DNA of 64,000 nucleotides from Roseicyclus sediminis (GTDB taxonomy: Bacteria > Pseudomonadota > Alphaproteobacteria > Rhodobacterales > Rhodobacteraceae): assembly GCF_025515305.1 (NCBI RefSeq), contig NZ_JAOPHT010000001.1:419001-483000 (forward strand), given 5' to 3'. Positions 25,307 through 34,371 of the stretch are shown piece after piece. The translations under genes were made by a program, and so were the position numbers. The notes beneath the pieces are model-generated. The model did not search any database and was not told the DNA's origin. It saw only the letters and a program-made list of their open reading frames with translations. Numbering within the stretch: the first letter of the stretch is position 1; the number at the start of each line of letters is the position of its first letter.

Positions 25307-26446
25307 TCAGAGCAGGGTGCGTTCCACCACCCAATAGGCCCCGATCGCGGCAATGGCCAGCGAAGCCGGAATGGCGATGACCCGGCGATACCAGGACCGC
25401 GAGAGGAACCACCCGGTCAACGCCAGCGCCATGCCGATCACGGCCAGCTGGCCGATCTCCACCCCGATGTTGAATCCCACGAGCGCGGCGGCGAAGCGGC
25501 CGCTTGCGATCCCGTAGTCGCCCAGCACGCTGGCGAAGCCCAGCCCGTGCAGAAGCCCGAAACAGAACACGAGGAGCGTGCGCCCCCGGATACTGCCGAA
25601 CCCCAGCGTGTTCTCCACCCCGACATAGACGATGGTTGCGGCGATCAGGGGCTCGACCACGCTTGCCGGAACGGCGACGACACCCGTGGCGGCCAGCGCC
25701 AGCGTCAGCGTGTGCGCCAGCGTGAAGGCCGTGACCTGCCACAGAAGCGGGCCGGCCGTCGTGGCGAAGAAGTAGAGCCCCAGGACGAAGAGGATGTGGT
25801 CGAGCCCGAGCGGCACGATATGCTCGAACCCGGCACCGATGTAGCGCAGGAATACCGTCCCCGCGCCTTCGGTCAGCACTTCGGTGCGCGGCAGGGGCGG
25901 GGTCAGTTCGCCACCCGCGAGAAATCCCTCATAGGCATCGTCGCCGCCGCCGGTCTGGCGCGGGATGAACGTGCCCCAGCCGGGAGCGATGCCCATCTGC
26001 ACGCCTTCGTCGCCCGGCGGAAGTTCCGCCATGACCGTGAGGATGGAATAGCGCGGCAGTTCCAGATCTCCGGGCGCGGGAATTTCCAGCGCGACGATCT
26101 CGGGTTCCAGCCGCCTGTCCCCCACCTGGATCGTCAGGCCCTGGGAGATGCGGGGCCACGCTTCCCTGAACGCGGCCTCGAGCGCGTCCCCGTCCATGGC
26201 GCGAAACCGGTCGTAGAGAACGGCCTCGGGCGCATCGTCCGTATCACCGACCGAAGAGAGGTCGATTCCGGCCAGAAGCGGCTCGAGCGCGATACGAAGC
26301 GACACGGTCGCCTGCGTCTGTGCAACCTCCACATCCGCGACGGTGGGGCGGATTTCATGGGCGCCCGCCGACCCAATCGTGACCGCCAAGGCCATTGACA
26401 GCAGCACCGATCGGCAACAGGAGGGGATTCGGAAGGGAAAGGACAC
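25307..26446 (-). CDS. HupE/UreJ-family membrane protein with exported N-terminal domain
   Basis: About 379 residues. An N-terminal signal region ends near GSAGA|HEIRPTVADVEV. A soluble domain of roughly 160 residues follows, then six or seven membrane helices with the HupE/UreJ signature (HIVPLGLDHILFVLGLYFF, FTLAHTLTLALAATG, FCFGLLHGLGFASVLGDYG, FNIGVEIGQLAVIGMAL). The intramembrane His, Asp and Glu residues suggest metal (nickel or cobalt) passage, as proposed for the family. I start at GTG 26446, which has GGAG upstream and retains Arg residues for the signal peptide; ATG 26395 is the alternative. Confidence 0.8.
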   Translation of the reverse strand: MSFPFRIPSCCRSVLLSMALAVTIGSAGAHEIRPTVADVEVAQTQATVSLRIALEPLLAGIDLSSVGDTDDAPEAVLYDRFRAMDGDALEAAFREAWPRISQGLTIQVGDRRLEPEIVALEIPAPGDLELPRYSILTVMAELPPGDEGVQMGIAPGWGTFIPRQTGGGDDAYEGFLAGGELTPPLPRTEVLTEGAGTVFLRYIGAGFEHIVPLGLDHILFVLGLYFFATTAGPLLWQVTAFTLAHTLTLALAATGVVAVPASVVEPLIAATIVYVGVENTLGFGSIRGRTLLVFCFGLLHGLGFASVLGDYGIASGRFAAALVGFNIGVEIGQLAVIGMALALTGWFLSRSWYRRVIAIPASLAIAAIGAYWVVERTLL

Positions 26447-26451
26447 GCTCG

Positions 26452-27306
26452 ATGCTCCGTCTGGCTATGGCCGCAACCCTCGCCCTGTCGCTCGGGGTGG
26501 GCAAGGTCGCTGCGCACGAATTCTGGATTTCGCCCGAGGCCTATCGCTGGCCCGCGGACGCTTCGCTCGTCGCCGACCTCCGTGTCGGCGAGGAGTTCCG
26601 CGGCGTTCCGCAGAGCTTCATACCCCGGAATTTCGTCCGCTTCGAGATCCTCACTTCAGAAGGCCCGCTCGACGTCGACGGTCGGCTGGGCGACATTCCC
26701 GCCCTTTCCGCCGAGACCCTGCCCGAGGGCCTTGCGGTGATCGTGCACGAGACGACGGCACGCGCCCTGACATGGGACGAGTGGGACCGTTTCGAAGCCT
26801 TCGCGGGCCACAAGGGGCTGGGCGATGTGATGGCGATGCACGAAGCGCGGGGCCTCGACCGGATCGACGTGCGCGAGGACTACGTACGCTATGCCAAGTC
26901 GCTTGTGGCGATCGGCCATGGCCGCGGACAGGATAGCGTCGTCGGCCTGCGCACGGAGCTTGTCGCCTTGGCCAATCCATATGTCGATGATCTCGCCGGC
27001 GCGCTTCCCGTACAGCTTCTGCTCGACGGCGAGCCGCGTCGCATGGCCCAGGTCGAGGTGTTTTCGCGACCCGCCGGCGGCGGCGAGGCGGAGCTCGAGC
27101 TGTTTCAGACCGACGGAAACGGCATCGTCGTTCTGCCGGTCAATTCGGGAATGGAGTATCTGGTGAACGCGGTAACGCTGGAGCCGATGGAGCCGACGGA
27201 CCCGGATGCGGACGCCGCGGGCTCGGAGGCCGAGGGCCCGGCGGAATGGCGCACGCTGTGGGCAAGCCTGACCTTCGAGGTGCCCGCACCCGAGACCACA
27301 CCCTGA
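26452..27306 (+). CDS. DUF4198 periplasmic protein
   Basis: 284 residues with a signal peptide ([21 protein letters not shown]) followed directly by [16 protein letters not shown]. The mature N-terminus starting with His, and the beta-sandwich-like body ([40 protein letters not shown]), match DUF4198 proteins, which often accompany cobalt, nickel or other metal transport genes. It is head-to-head with the HupE-like gene with only five bases between the two start codons as called. The pair is likely a functional unit for metal handling; which metal is unknown. Confidence 0.78.
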   Translation: MLRLAMAATLALSLGVGKVAAHEFWISPEAYRWPADASLVADLRVGEEFRGVPQSFIPRNFVRFEILTSEGPLDVDGRLGDIPALSAETLPEGLAVIVHETTARALTWDEWDRFEAFAGHKGLGDVMAMHEARGLDRIDVREDYVRYAKSLVAIGHGRGQDSVVGLRTELVALANPYVDDLAGALPVQLLLDGEPRRMAQVEVFSRPAGGGEAELELFQTDGNGIVVLPVNSGMEYLVNAVTLEPMEPTDPDADAAGSEAEGPAEWRTLWASLTFEVPAPETTP

Positions 27307-27365
27307 CCGGCTTGCCCGTGGCGCGACGGCGCGCTATCGGGAAGACCGCAACCGAGGAGGCCGCG

Positions 27366-27971
27366 ATGGACAAGTTCACCAGGCTCACAGGCGTCGCCGC
27401 GCCGCTGCCGCAGATCAACGTCGACACCGACATGATCATCCCCAAGCAGTTCCTGAAGACGATCCAGCGCTCGGGCCTCGGCAAGAACCTCTTCGACGAG
27501 ATGCGGTACGACGACGACGGCAACGAGATCCCGGATTTCGTTCTGAACAAGCCCGCCTATCGCGAGGCGCAGATCCTTGTCGCCGGCGAGAACTTCGGCT
27601 GCGGGTCGTCGCGCGAACATGCGCCCTGGGCGCTTCTGGACTTTGGCATCCGCTGCGTGATCGCGCCGTCCTTCGCCGACATCTTCTTCAACAACTGCTT
27701 CAAGAACGGCATCCTGCCCATCGTCCTGCCGCAGGAGGACGTGGACAAGCTGATGGACGACGCCGAGCGCGGCGCCAATGCCGTGGTCACGGTCGATCTG
27801 GAAAGCCAGACGATCATGGGGCCCGATGGGGGCACGATCGCGTTCGAGGTTGATGCCTTCCGCAAGCACTGCCTTCTCAACGGGCTGGACGATATCGGCC
27901 TGACGCTGGAGAAGGCGGCGGCGATCGATGGTTTCGAGGCCGCGGCTGCACAGGCGCGTCCCTGGGTCTGA
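27366..27971 (+). CDS. leuD: 3-isopropylmalate dehydratase small subunit
   Basis: 201 residues. The swivel-domain signatures are [16 protein letters not shown] at the N-terminus and [20 protein letters not shown] around residue 75. ATG 27366 has GGAGG eight bases upstream. It completes the enzyme with LeuC. It follows the DUF4198 gene after 59 bases. Confidence 0.97.
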   Translation: MDKFTRLTGVAAPLPQINVDTDMIIPKQFLKTIQRSGLGKNLFDEMRYDDDGNEIPDFVLNKPAYREAQILVAGENFGCGSSREHAPWALLDFGIRCVIAPSFADIFFNNCFKNGILPIVLPQEDVDKLMDDAERGANAVVTVDLESQTIMGPDGGTIAFEVDAFRKHCLLNGLDDIGLTLEKAAAIDGFEAAAAQARPWV

Positions 27972-28223
27972 AGGCCCGCCCCAACTCCGGGAACTGATGC
28001 AATTGCAGCACAGTGTCGTGTTCAATCCGCGACGCTGTGGATAACCGCGCGCGAGCCACGCTTGCGCGGCCGGTCAAATCTGGGCAGTTTTGTGGCAAAA
28101 ATCGGGCGTTGTTGGCGCCGTTTCGGTTCAATCATCGCAATTTTGCACCGAGCGGGACACGCAGCGGACCGATTCCATAACTAGGAAGTCGGAACAACCG
28201 GCTTCGAGATTGAGGTAGAGTGA
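27972..28223. other. intergenic region with a DnaA-box match
   Basis: 252 bases between leuD and a membrane-protein gene. It contains TGTGGATAA at 28036-28044, the reverse complement of the consensus DnaA box. The second half (about 28075-28200) is A/T-richer than its surroundings and probably holds the promoter of the following gene. I see no ORF, RNA gene or strong terminator in it. A single box is not an origin. Confidence 0.4.
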
Positions 28224-29078
28224 GTGCTGACCCAGCTCGTAGGTGCATTGGCACGTGCGTTGATCGCGGTCATCGTGATCGCGACACCGTCGCTGCTGAT
28301 CCCCGGGACCAGTCCCGAGGGCACGCAGGTGGTCACGCTGGTTGCGCTGGCCCTCGGCGTCTTTGTCGGCATGGAATATGCCGCAACCTATCCCGGACTG
28401 ATCGAATTCCGTGACGCGCCGCCCTTCAACCGTGTGCGCATCCTGACGCTCTTCGTGACGCTTTTCCTGCTGAGCCTCGTCGCAAACGCCCAACCCGGGC
28501 AGGGATCGAGCCTCGCCATCATCGTCAACGCCTTCGGGATCCTGGTCGCATCCGCGCTCGATTTCCCGTTCAGCCCGGTGCAGATGATCGGCGCGCACCT
28601 GCCGCCGGGGCTCGAGCCCTTCATGGTCACCAAGATCAAGGGCATGGCCGGCATCGCGCTTCTGGTGATGCTGCTGTCGATCTTCATCTTCGGACTGCTG
28701 ATCCGGTTGCACCAGTGGCCGAACCGCGGCAGTTCGTTCAACGTGTGGATCAACCTTCCCACCTTCGATCCGACCACGGGCGGCGACGTCGTGAAAAGGT
28801 TGCGGCGCGATTCGCTCGTTAACGTGATCTTAGGAGTTTTCGCGCCATTCGTGCTTCCGGTGGTGGCCGTCATCGCGGCCAACCATATCAACATCGCCGT
28901 GCTGTCCTCTCCGCACGCGATGGTCTGGGGGATCACGCTGTGGATGTTCATTCCGCTCAGCCTCCTGATGCGGGGACTGGCGATGGGGCGAATCGCCGAC
29001 ATGATCGGGCAGCGGCGCGCGCGGCTGACCGCCTCCCTGGGCTCCGATGGGCCCGGTTCGCCGGCCCTGTCGCGATAG
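28224..29078 (+). CDS. multi-pass membrane protein, function unknown
   Basis: 284 residues from a GTG at 28224 preceded by GAGGTAGAG. About seven hydrophobic segments are visible: ALIAVIVIATPSLLIPG, VTLVALALGVFVGMEYA, LTLFVTLFLLSLVANA, LAIIVNAFGILVASALDF, IALLVMLLSIFIFGLLI, VILGVFAPFVLPVVAVIAA and ITLWMFIPLSLLMRG. A soluble stretch (HQWPNRGSSFNVWINLPTFD) precedes the last two. No family recognised with confidence. The start codon called for the next gene lies inside it. Confidence 0.65.
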   Translation: MLTQLVGALARALIAVIVIATPSLLIPGTSPEGTQVVTLVALALGVFVGMEYAATYPGLIEFRDAPPFNRVRILTLFVTLFLLSLVANAQPGQGSSLAIIVNAFGILVASALDFPFSPVQMIGAHLPPGLEPFMVTKIKGMAGIALLVMLLSIFIFGLLIRLHQWPNRGSSFNVWINLPTFDPTTGGDVVKRLRRDSLVNVILGVFAPFVLPVVAVIAANHINIAVLSSPHAMVWGITLWMFIPLSLLMRGLAMGRIADMIGQRRARLTASLGSDGPGSPALSR

Positions 29079-30094
29079 CTGCGGCCCTTGCCGCGGCGCC
29101 GGTTGGCGCCGAGGCGCTGCGACTTGCCGTCTTCCACACGACACTGTCCCGGGACGGACCCGGCCTTTTGCTGCGCGACATCGTCTCGAGGGACGATCCG
29201 GCGGTGCTAGCCACGCGAGACCTGATCGCGGCGGCGGACGCGGACATCATCCTGCTGCTCGACATCGACCACGACGCGGGCCTTGCCGCGCTGACCGCCC
29301 TCGCCGAACTGCTCGATGATGCCGGCTCGCCCTATCCCCACAGGATCGCCCCCGCGCCGAACACCGGCCGTCCGACCGGCGTGGACCTCGACGGCGACGG
29401 TCGGACCTGGCGCGCCCGCGATGCGCAGGGCTTCGGCTATTTCACCGGCGACGGCGGGATGGCGCTCCTGTCGCGGTATCCGATCGGCACGGTTCGGGAC
29501 TTCACCGCCCTGCCCTGGATCGCGCTTCCGGGCAACGCCGCAACCGACGTGACGCCGCCCGAGGCACTGGAGCTTCTTGCGCTGCACTCGGTCGGTGCGT
29601 GGGACGTCGAGGTCCTGACGCCGTCCGGGCCGTTCCACGTCCTCGCCAGCCACGCCTCGCCGCCCGTCTTCGACGGACCGGAGGACCGCAACGGCCTTCG
29701 CAACGCGGACGAGGTGCGGTTCTGGAACCTCTATCTCGGCGGCTGGGCACCCGAGGGGGCGCCCTTCAGGGGCGAGCATTTTGCGCTGATGGCCACGCTC
29801 AACCTCGATCCCGCGCGTGGCGAGGGTCGGCGCATGGCCCTCCGGGCCGTGCTGGACAATCCGCGCCTGCAGGATCCGGAACCCATGCGGCCTGGCGGGG
29901 GCCGCGAAACAGCCGACTGGCCCGATCCTGTCCCGGGCGACCTGCGCGTGGATTATATCCTGCCCGCCGCGGAGCTTTCGGTGGCAGGCGCCGGCGTCCT
30001 GTGGCCGGACGAGGCGCCCATGCTGGGCGTGTCGCGCGACCAGGCGGCCACGGCCTCGGATCACCGGCTGGTCTGGGTCGACCTCGACTTCTGA
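28940..30094 (+). CDS. endonuclease/exonuclease/phosphatase-family protein, exported
   Basis: The recognisable protein begins around position 29060 with a signal-like stretch (VAIAAALAAAPVGAEA). An EEP-fold domain follows: LRLAVFHTTLSRDG, ADADIILLLDIDHDAGLAAL, LHSVGAWDVEVLTPSG and DYILPAAELSV, ending in SDHRLVWVDLDF, where the catalytic Asp-His pair of this superfamily sits. The only standard in-frame start upstream is ATG 28940, which overlaps the previous gene by 139 bases and adds about 45 Arg-rich residues. The true start is unclear. The substrate (nucleic acid, phospholipid or phosphoester) is not known. The 3' end overlaps the convergent gene by 34 bases. Confidence 0.7.
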   Translation: MDVHSAQPPDAGTGDGANRRHDRAAARAADRLPGLRWARFAGPVAIAAALAAAPVGAEALRLAVFHTTLSRDGPGLLLRDIVSRDDPAVLATRDLIAAADADIILLLDIDHDAGLAALTALAELLDDAGSPYPHRIAPAPNTGRPTGVDLDGDGRTWRARDAQGFGYFTGDGGMALLSRYPIGTVRDFTALPWIALPGNAATDVTPPEALELLALHSVGAWDVEVLTPSGPFHVLASHASPPVFDGPEDRNGLRNADEVRFWNLYLGGWAPEGAPFRGEHFALMATLNLDPARGEGRRMALRAVLDNPRLQDPEPMRPGGGRETADWPDPVPGDLRVDYILPAAELSVAGAGVLWPDEAPMLGVSRDQAATASDHRLVWVDLDF

Positions 30095-30954
30095 AGCAGG
30101 GGTTGGACGGCCGCACGCAGCGCGTCGTCCAGGGGCCGATGCGGCGGCGGGCCGATCAGCGCCGCCAGCGCCGAGCCGTCGATGCTGTGGGGACGATCCC
30201 AGAGGTAGCGCATTTCCAGAATTTGCTTCGCCTCGGGCCAGAACGGCCGGGCGAGCTGTATCGGCAGCCACGACATGCGCTTCAGGCGTATCGGCCGGTC
30301 CGTGACCCGCGCGATACCTTCGGCCAGTTGCCTTCCCGTGGCCGTGTGCCCCTCGAAGGTGAACTCGGAGAATGTCGGCAGGTCGTCCAGCCGCGCGGCG
30401 ATCCCGGCCAGCGCCTGCGCGAGGTCGGGCAGGAAGGCCCAGGCATGGGCGATATCCGGCGAACCCGGATAGGTGAAGCGGCCCCGGTCGATCCCGGCGG
30501 CCAGGACCCGGTCGAACCAGTTTCCCGACGCCTCGGTGTCGAGGAAATCGCCCGCCCGCAGCACGAATGTCCTGACACCCGCGGCGCGGTAGGCATCTTC
30601 CAGCTCGCGGCGGATACGCCCAAGGGGGTGTGTGGCACCGTGCGGCGTGTCCGGAGACAGGACCGGCGGCAGGTCCTCACCGTAGACATAGACGTTGCCG
30701 GGAATCGCCACCGCGGCCCCGCTGTCCCGTGCCGCGGCGATCACGGCCGCCGTCAGGCCGGGCACTTCGGCCGCCCAGCGCGAATAGGGCGGGTTCCAGG
30801 CGTTCACGATCAGGGCTGCGCCATGCGCGGCGGTGGGCAGTTTGTCCCGCTGGCGGTCGAATCGCTGCACCTGCCAGCCGGTGGCTTCGAGGGCATGGGC
30901 GGCGGCACGGCCGAAGCGTCCGCTCGCACCGAGGATCAGGGCTTTCCGAGACAT
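30061..30954 (-). CDS. NAD-dependent epimerase/dehydratase-like SDR
   Basis: 297 residues with the extended-SDR glycine motif ALILGASGRFGRAAAHALEA. VAIPGNVYVYGEDLPPVLSP contains the Y that corresponds to the active site, although the usual YxxxK is not obvious, since LGRIRRELEDAYRAAG follows. PDIAHAWAFLPDLAQALAGI matches NAD(P)-binding atypical members. Start ATG 30954, with GTG 30957 just before it. It is divergent from a LysR gene, a common arrangement for a regulator and its target. Substrate unknown. Confidence 0.75.
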   Translation of the reverse strand: MSRKALILGASGRFGRAAAHALEATGWQVQRFDRQRDKLPTAAHGAALIVNAWNPPYSRWAAEVPGLTAAVIAAARDSGAAVAIPGNVYVYGEDLPPVLSPDTPHGATHPLGRIRRELEDAYRAAGVRTFVLRAGDFLDTEASGNWFDRVLAAGIDRGRFTYPGSPDIAHAWAFLPDLAQALAGIAARLDDLPTFSEFTFEGHTATGRQLAEGIARVTDRPIRLKRMSWLPIQLARPFWPEAKQILEMRYLWDRPHSIDGSALAALIGPPPHRPLDDALRAAVQPLLQKSRSTQTSR

Positions 30955-31035
30955 CACGTTTTCCTTTCAAAGGCGACGCACGGGTTCTGCCCCATTCATT
31001 TGCGACGGTATATTGCGATAATCCGGGAGTTAGAT

Positions 31036-31049
31036 ATTCATTATTGAAT
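31036..31049. promoter_or_regulatory. palindrome at the LysR start, possible operator
   Basis: ATTCA-TTAT-TGAAT is a perfect inverted repeat that runs into the ATG at 31048 in the 93-base divergent interval. LysR regulators bind short interrupted palindromes near their own promoters, so this is a candidate autoregulatory site. No conventional ribosome site precedes the LysR ATG. Confidence 0.35.
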
Positions 31050-31941
31050 GGAAATTGCCCGCGATCTGGACTGGACCCTGCTGCGCACCCTTCTGGCGGT
31101 GGCCGAGGCGGGCTCGCTCTCGGGTGCGGCGCGGGTGCTGGGGCAGAGCCAGCCCACCATCGGCAGGCACATTCGCAGCGCCGAGGACAAGCTGGGCCAG
31201 CTGCTGTTTCAACGCCACGCCCGCGGCCTGAGGCCGACACCGTTCTGCGAGACGATCCTGCCCATGGCGCGCGACATGCGAAGTGCGGTGCAGCGCCTGT
31301 CGTTGCAGGTGGCAGGCACGTCGCAGACCGCGACGGGACGCGTGCGCCTTACGGCGTCGGTCTTCGTGACCGTGCACATCCTGCCCGATATCCTGTCCGG
31401 TTTGCAGCGGAGCCATCCGCAGATCGACGTCGACGTCATCGCCAGCGACACGACGGAGAACCTGCTGTTCCACGAAGCCGACATCGCGCTCCGGATGTAC
31501 CGGCCGACGCAACTCGACATGGTCACACGTCATCTCGGTGACCTGCAGCTGGGGCTCTATGCCGCCGAAAGCTACCTTGCCCGGCATGGCGAACCGGCAA
31601 CGGCCGAAGACCTGCGAACGCACCGGATGGTCGGCTTCGACCGCAACGAGCAGCTGTTGCGCGGCCTGCGCGACATGGGGTTCGACGTGACGCGCGACTG
31701 GTTCGCCACCTGCACCGACAACCAGGTCGCATACTGGAACTTCGTCGTCGCGGGCTGCGGGATCGGGGTGGGGCAGACCGTGGTGGCCGACCGCACGCCC
31801 GGGGTGCGGCGGATCCTTCACGACCTGGCCATGCCGGTGCTGCCGGTCTGGCTGACGGCGCATCCCGGTCTGCGCCACCAGCCCCGCATCGCCGCCGTCT
31901 GGGAGGCCCTCGATCGCAGCATCGCCCCCCTGCTTTCTTGA
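31048..31941 (+). CDS. LysR-family transcriptional regulator
   Basis: 297 residues. The N-terminal helix-turn-helix reads LLRTLLAVAEAGSLSGAARV and LGQSQPTIGRHIRSAEDKLG. The remainder is the periplasmic-binding-protein-like effector domain (RLTASVFVTVHILPDILSGL). It is divergent from the SDR gene and probably controls it. The effector is unknown. Confidence 0.9.
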   Translation: MEIARDLDWTLLRTLLAVAEAGSLSGAARVLGQSQPTIGRHIRSAEDKLGQLLFQRHARGLRPTPFCETILPMARDMRSAVQRLSLQVAGTSQTATGRVRLTASVFVTVHILPDILSGLQRSHPQIDVDVIASDTTENLLFHEADIALRMYRPTQLDMVTRHLGDLQLGLYAAESYLARHGEPATAEDLRTHRMVGFDRNEQLLRGLRDMGFDVTRDWFATCTDNQVAYWNFVVAGCGIGVGQTVVADRTPGVRRILHDLAMPVLPVWLTAHPGLRHQPRIAAVWEALDRSIAPLLS

Positions 31942-31998
31942 CGCTTCCCGGGCTGCGGGATAGGCGGGGCGAAACACAGATCCAGAGGGACCATAACC

Positions 31999-33099
31999 AT
32001 GACCGACCGCTCCTTGCTCATCCTTCCCGGCGACGGGATCGGCGCCGAAGTCATGGCCGAGGTGCGGAAGGTCATCGACTGGTTCGGCACTCAGGGCATC
32101 GCCTTCGACGTCAGCGAGGACCTCGTCGGCGGCGCGGCCTATGACGCGCACGGCACCCCCCTGACCGACGCCACGATGGCCAAGGCGCAGGAGGTGGACG
32201 CGGTCCTGCTCGGCGCGGTGGGCGGTCCGAAATACGATGTGCTCGATTTTTCGGTGAAGCCCGAGCGCGGCCTGCTGCGCCTGCGCAAGGAAATGGATCT
32301 CTATGCCAACCTGCGTCCGGCCCAGTGCTTCGATGCGCTTTCCGATTTCTCATCGCTCAAGAAGGACGTGGTGGCCGGTCTCGACATCATGATCATCCGC
32401 GAGCTGACCTCCGGCGTCTATTTCGGCGAGCCGCGCGGGATCATCAAGGAAGGCAACGAGCGCGTCGGCATCAACACGCAGCGCTACACCGAAAGCGAGA
32501 TCGCCCGCGTCGCGCGCTCGGCCTTCGAGCTGGCGCGCAAGCGGTCCAACAAGGTCTGCTCGATGGAAAAGGCCAACGTGATGGAATCGGGCGTCCTGTG
32601 GCGCGAGGTGGTGCAGGAGGTGCACGACGCCGAGTATCCGGACGTGGAGCTCAGCCACATGTACGCCGATGCGGGCGCGATGCAGCTGACCCGCTGGCCG
32701 AAACAGTTCGACGTGATCGTGACCGACAACCTTTTCGGCGATCTCCTGTCGGACCTCGCCGCGATGCTGACCGGATCGCTCGGGATGCTTCCCTCGGCGT
32801 CCCTCGGCGCGCCGATGGCGAACGGGCGGCCGAAGGCGCTTTATGAACCCGTCCATGGCTCGGCCCCCGATATCGCGGGCCAGGGCAAGGCGAACCCGAT
32901 CGCCTGCATCCTCTCGTTCGCGATGGCGCTGCGCTATTCCTTCGACCTCGGCGCCGAGGCCGACCGCCTGGAGAAGGCCGTCGAGGCCGTTCTGGCCGAC
33001 GGTCTGCGCACCGCCGATCTTCTGGGCGAGGAAGGGATGACCCCGGTCTCGACCGCCGAGATGGGTGACGCCATCGTGGCGAAACTGGCGGCGGGCTGA
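31999..33099 (+). CDS. leuB: 3-isopropylmalate dehydrogenase
   Basis: 366 residues of the isocitrate/isopropylmalate dehydrogenase family. It oxidatively decarboxylates 3-isopropylmalate with NAD. Signatures are [44 protein letters not shown] and the metal-site strand [20 protein letters not shown]. It is the third leucine gene on this strand, 4 kb after leuD, with its own upstream interval of about 57 bases. Confidence 0.97.
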   Translation: MTDRSLLILPGDGIGAEVMAEVRKVIDWFGTQGIAFDVSEDLVGGAAYDAHGTPLTDATMAKAQEVDAVLLGAVGGPKYDVLDFSVKPERGLLRLRKEMDLYANLRPAQCFDALSDFSSLKKDVVAGLDIMIIRELTSGVYFGEPRGIIKEGNERVGINTQRYTESEIARVARSAFELARKRSNKVCSMEKANVMESGVLWREVVQEVHDAEYPDVELSHMYADAGAMQLTRWPKQFDVIVTDNLFGDLLSDLAAMLTGSLGMLPSASLGAPMANGRPKALYEPVHGSAPDIAGQGKANPIACILSFAMALRYSFDLGAEADRLEKAVEAVLADGLRTADLLGEEGMTPVSTAEMGDAIVAKLAAG

Positions 33100-33187
33100 A
33101 CGCGCCGCGCGGGCCGGTAGGCACGCGCCGTGATCCCCGCTAGGCTGATCGCTATCCCGGACCCGAACGGACACGGCCCCGAGAACC

Positions 33188-34192
33188 ATGGCATTCAGCG
33201 AAAACACCGGTCTGCGCGGCATCCTGTCGGCGCTTGCGGCCTTCGGGGTCTTCGCCACCCATGACGTGATCATCAAGTATCTAGGCGGCAGCTATTCGCC
33301 GTTCCAGATCGTGTTCTTCAGCGTGCTCTTCGGGTTCCCGATGGTCACGTTCCTGCTAATGAGCGATCCCGAACGCGGAAACCTGAGGCCGGTGCATCCA
33401 TGGTGGACCGGAGTGCGGACGGCGATGGTCGTCGTCGCGGCCGGCACCGGCTTCTACGCGTTCAGCGCGCTGCCGCTGGCACAGGTCTACGCAATCCTCT
33501 TCGCCGCGCCGCTCCTCATCACGATCCTGTCCGTTCCAATCCTCGGCGAACGCGTGGGCATCCACCGCGCGCTTGCCGTCGTGGCGGGGCTGGGCGGCGT
33601 CATCGTGGTGCTGCAGCCGGGCACGACCGAGCTGACGGCAGGGCACATCGCGGCGCTCGTGGCGGCCGTCTGCGGCGCCTTCGCGTCGGTCATCATGCGC
33701 AAGATCGGGCGCGAGGAACGCTCGGTTGTCCTGATCCTCTATCCGATGATGGCCAATTGCGTGGTGATGGGCCTTGCGCTGCCCTTCGTTTACCAGCCGA
33801 TGCCGGGGCAGGACATGCTGCTGCTTGCGGTTATCGCGGCGCTGGCGCTGGCGGCGACCCACCTGCTGATCTACGCCTACCGCGCGGCGGCGGCGGCGAC
33901 GGTCGCCCCGATGCAGTATTCGCAGATCATCTGGGCCTCGGCCTTCGGCTTCTTCCTGTTCGACGAGGGGCTGTCGATGGCGACGCTTCTCGGCACGGCG
34001 ATCATCGTCGCGTCGGGCCTCTACATCGTCTTCCGCGAGGATCGCGGCGGGAGGTCGACGACCACGCCCGTCCTGCGGACCCGTTCGCGCATCATCTCGC
34101 CCTCCGCGCCCCGGGTCTCATCGCTTCTCCGCGAAGCGCGCCGGGGGGCGCGCGGGCAAGGCGGGGCAGGCGGCCTCGAAACCGCCGATTGA
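33188..34192 (+). CDS. EamA/DMT-family transporter
   Basis: 334 residues with ten membrane helices in two EamA repeats. Recognisable pieces are GVFATHDVIIKYLGGSYSPF at the N-terminus and MQYSQIIWASAFGFFLFDE in the second repeat. A basic, probably cytoplasmic C-terminal tail of about 45 residues (STTTPVLRTRSRIISPS) follows the last helix. Substrate unknown. Confidence 0.85.
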   Translation: MAFSENTGLRGILSALAAFGVFATHDVIIKYLGGSYSPFQIVFFSVLFGFPMVTFLLMSDPERGNLRPVHPWWTGVRTAMVVVAAGTGFYAFSALPLAQVYAILFAAPLLITILSVPILGERVGIHRALAVVAGLGGVIVVLQPGTTELTAGHIAALVAAVCGAFASVIMRKIGREERSVVLILYPMMANCVVMGLALPFVYQPMPGQDMLLLAVIAALALAATHLLIYAYRAAAAATVAPMQYSQIIWASAFGFFLFDEGLSMATLLGTAIIVASGLYIVFREDRGGRSTTTPVLRTRSRIISPSAPRVSSLLREARRGARGQGGAGGLETAD

Positions 34193-34238
34193 CGCTCTTG
34201 CCAAGCGGCCCGCGCGGCGCTATCCCGCGCGGCACGGT

Positions 34239-34315
34239 CGGAGTGTAGCTCAGCCTGGTAGAGCACTGTCTTCGGGAGGCAGGGGTCGGAGGTTCGAATC
34301 CTCTCACTCCGACCA
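34239..34315 (+). tRNA. tRNA-Pro, anticodon CGG
   Basis: A 77-base cloverleaf. The acceptor arms are CGGAGTG and CACTCCG, followed by discriminator A and an encoded CCA. The D arm is GCTC...GAGC. The anticodon loop TTCGGGA (anticodon CGG) sits on a 5-bp stem, and the T arm is GGAGG-TTCGAAT-CCTCT with end mismatch tolerated. It decodes CCG, a frequent codon in GC-rich genomes. Confidence 0.95.
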
Positions 34316-34371
34316 TGCATCACTAAAATTGCCTTTTCGACGCGCCAGGGTCGGCGCGTGCCACCGGGCCT

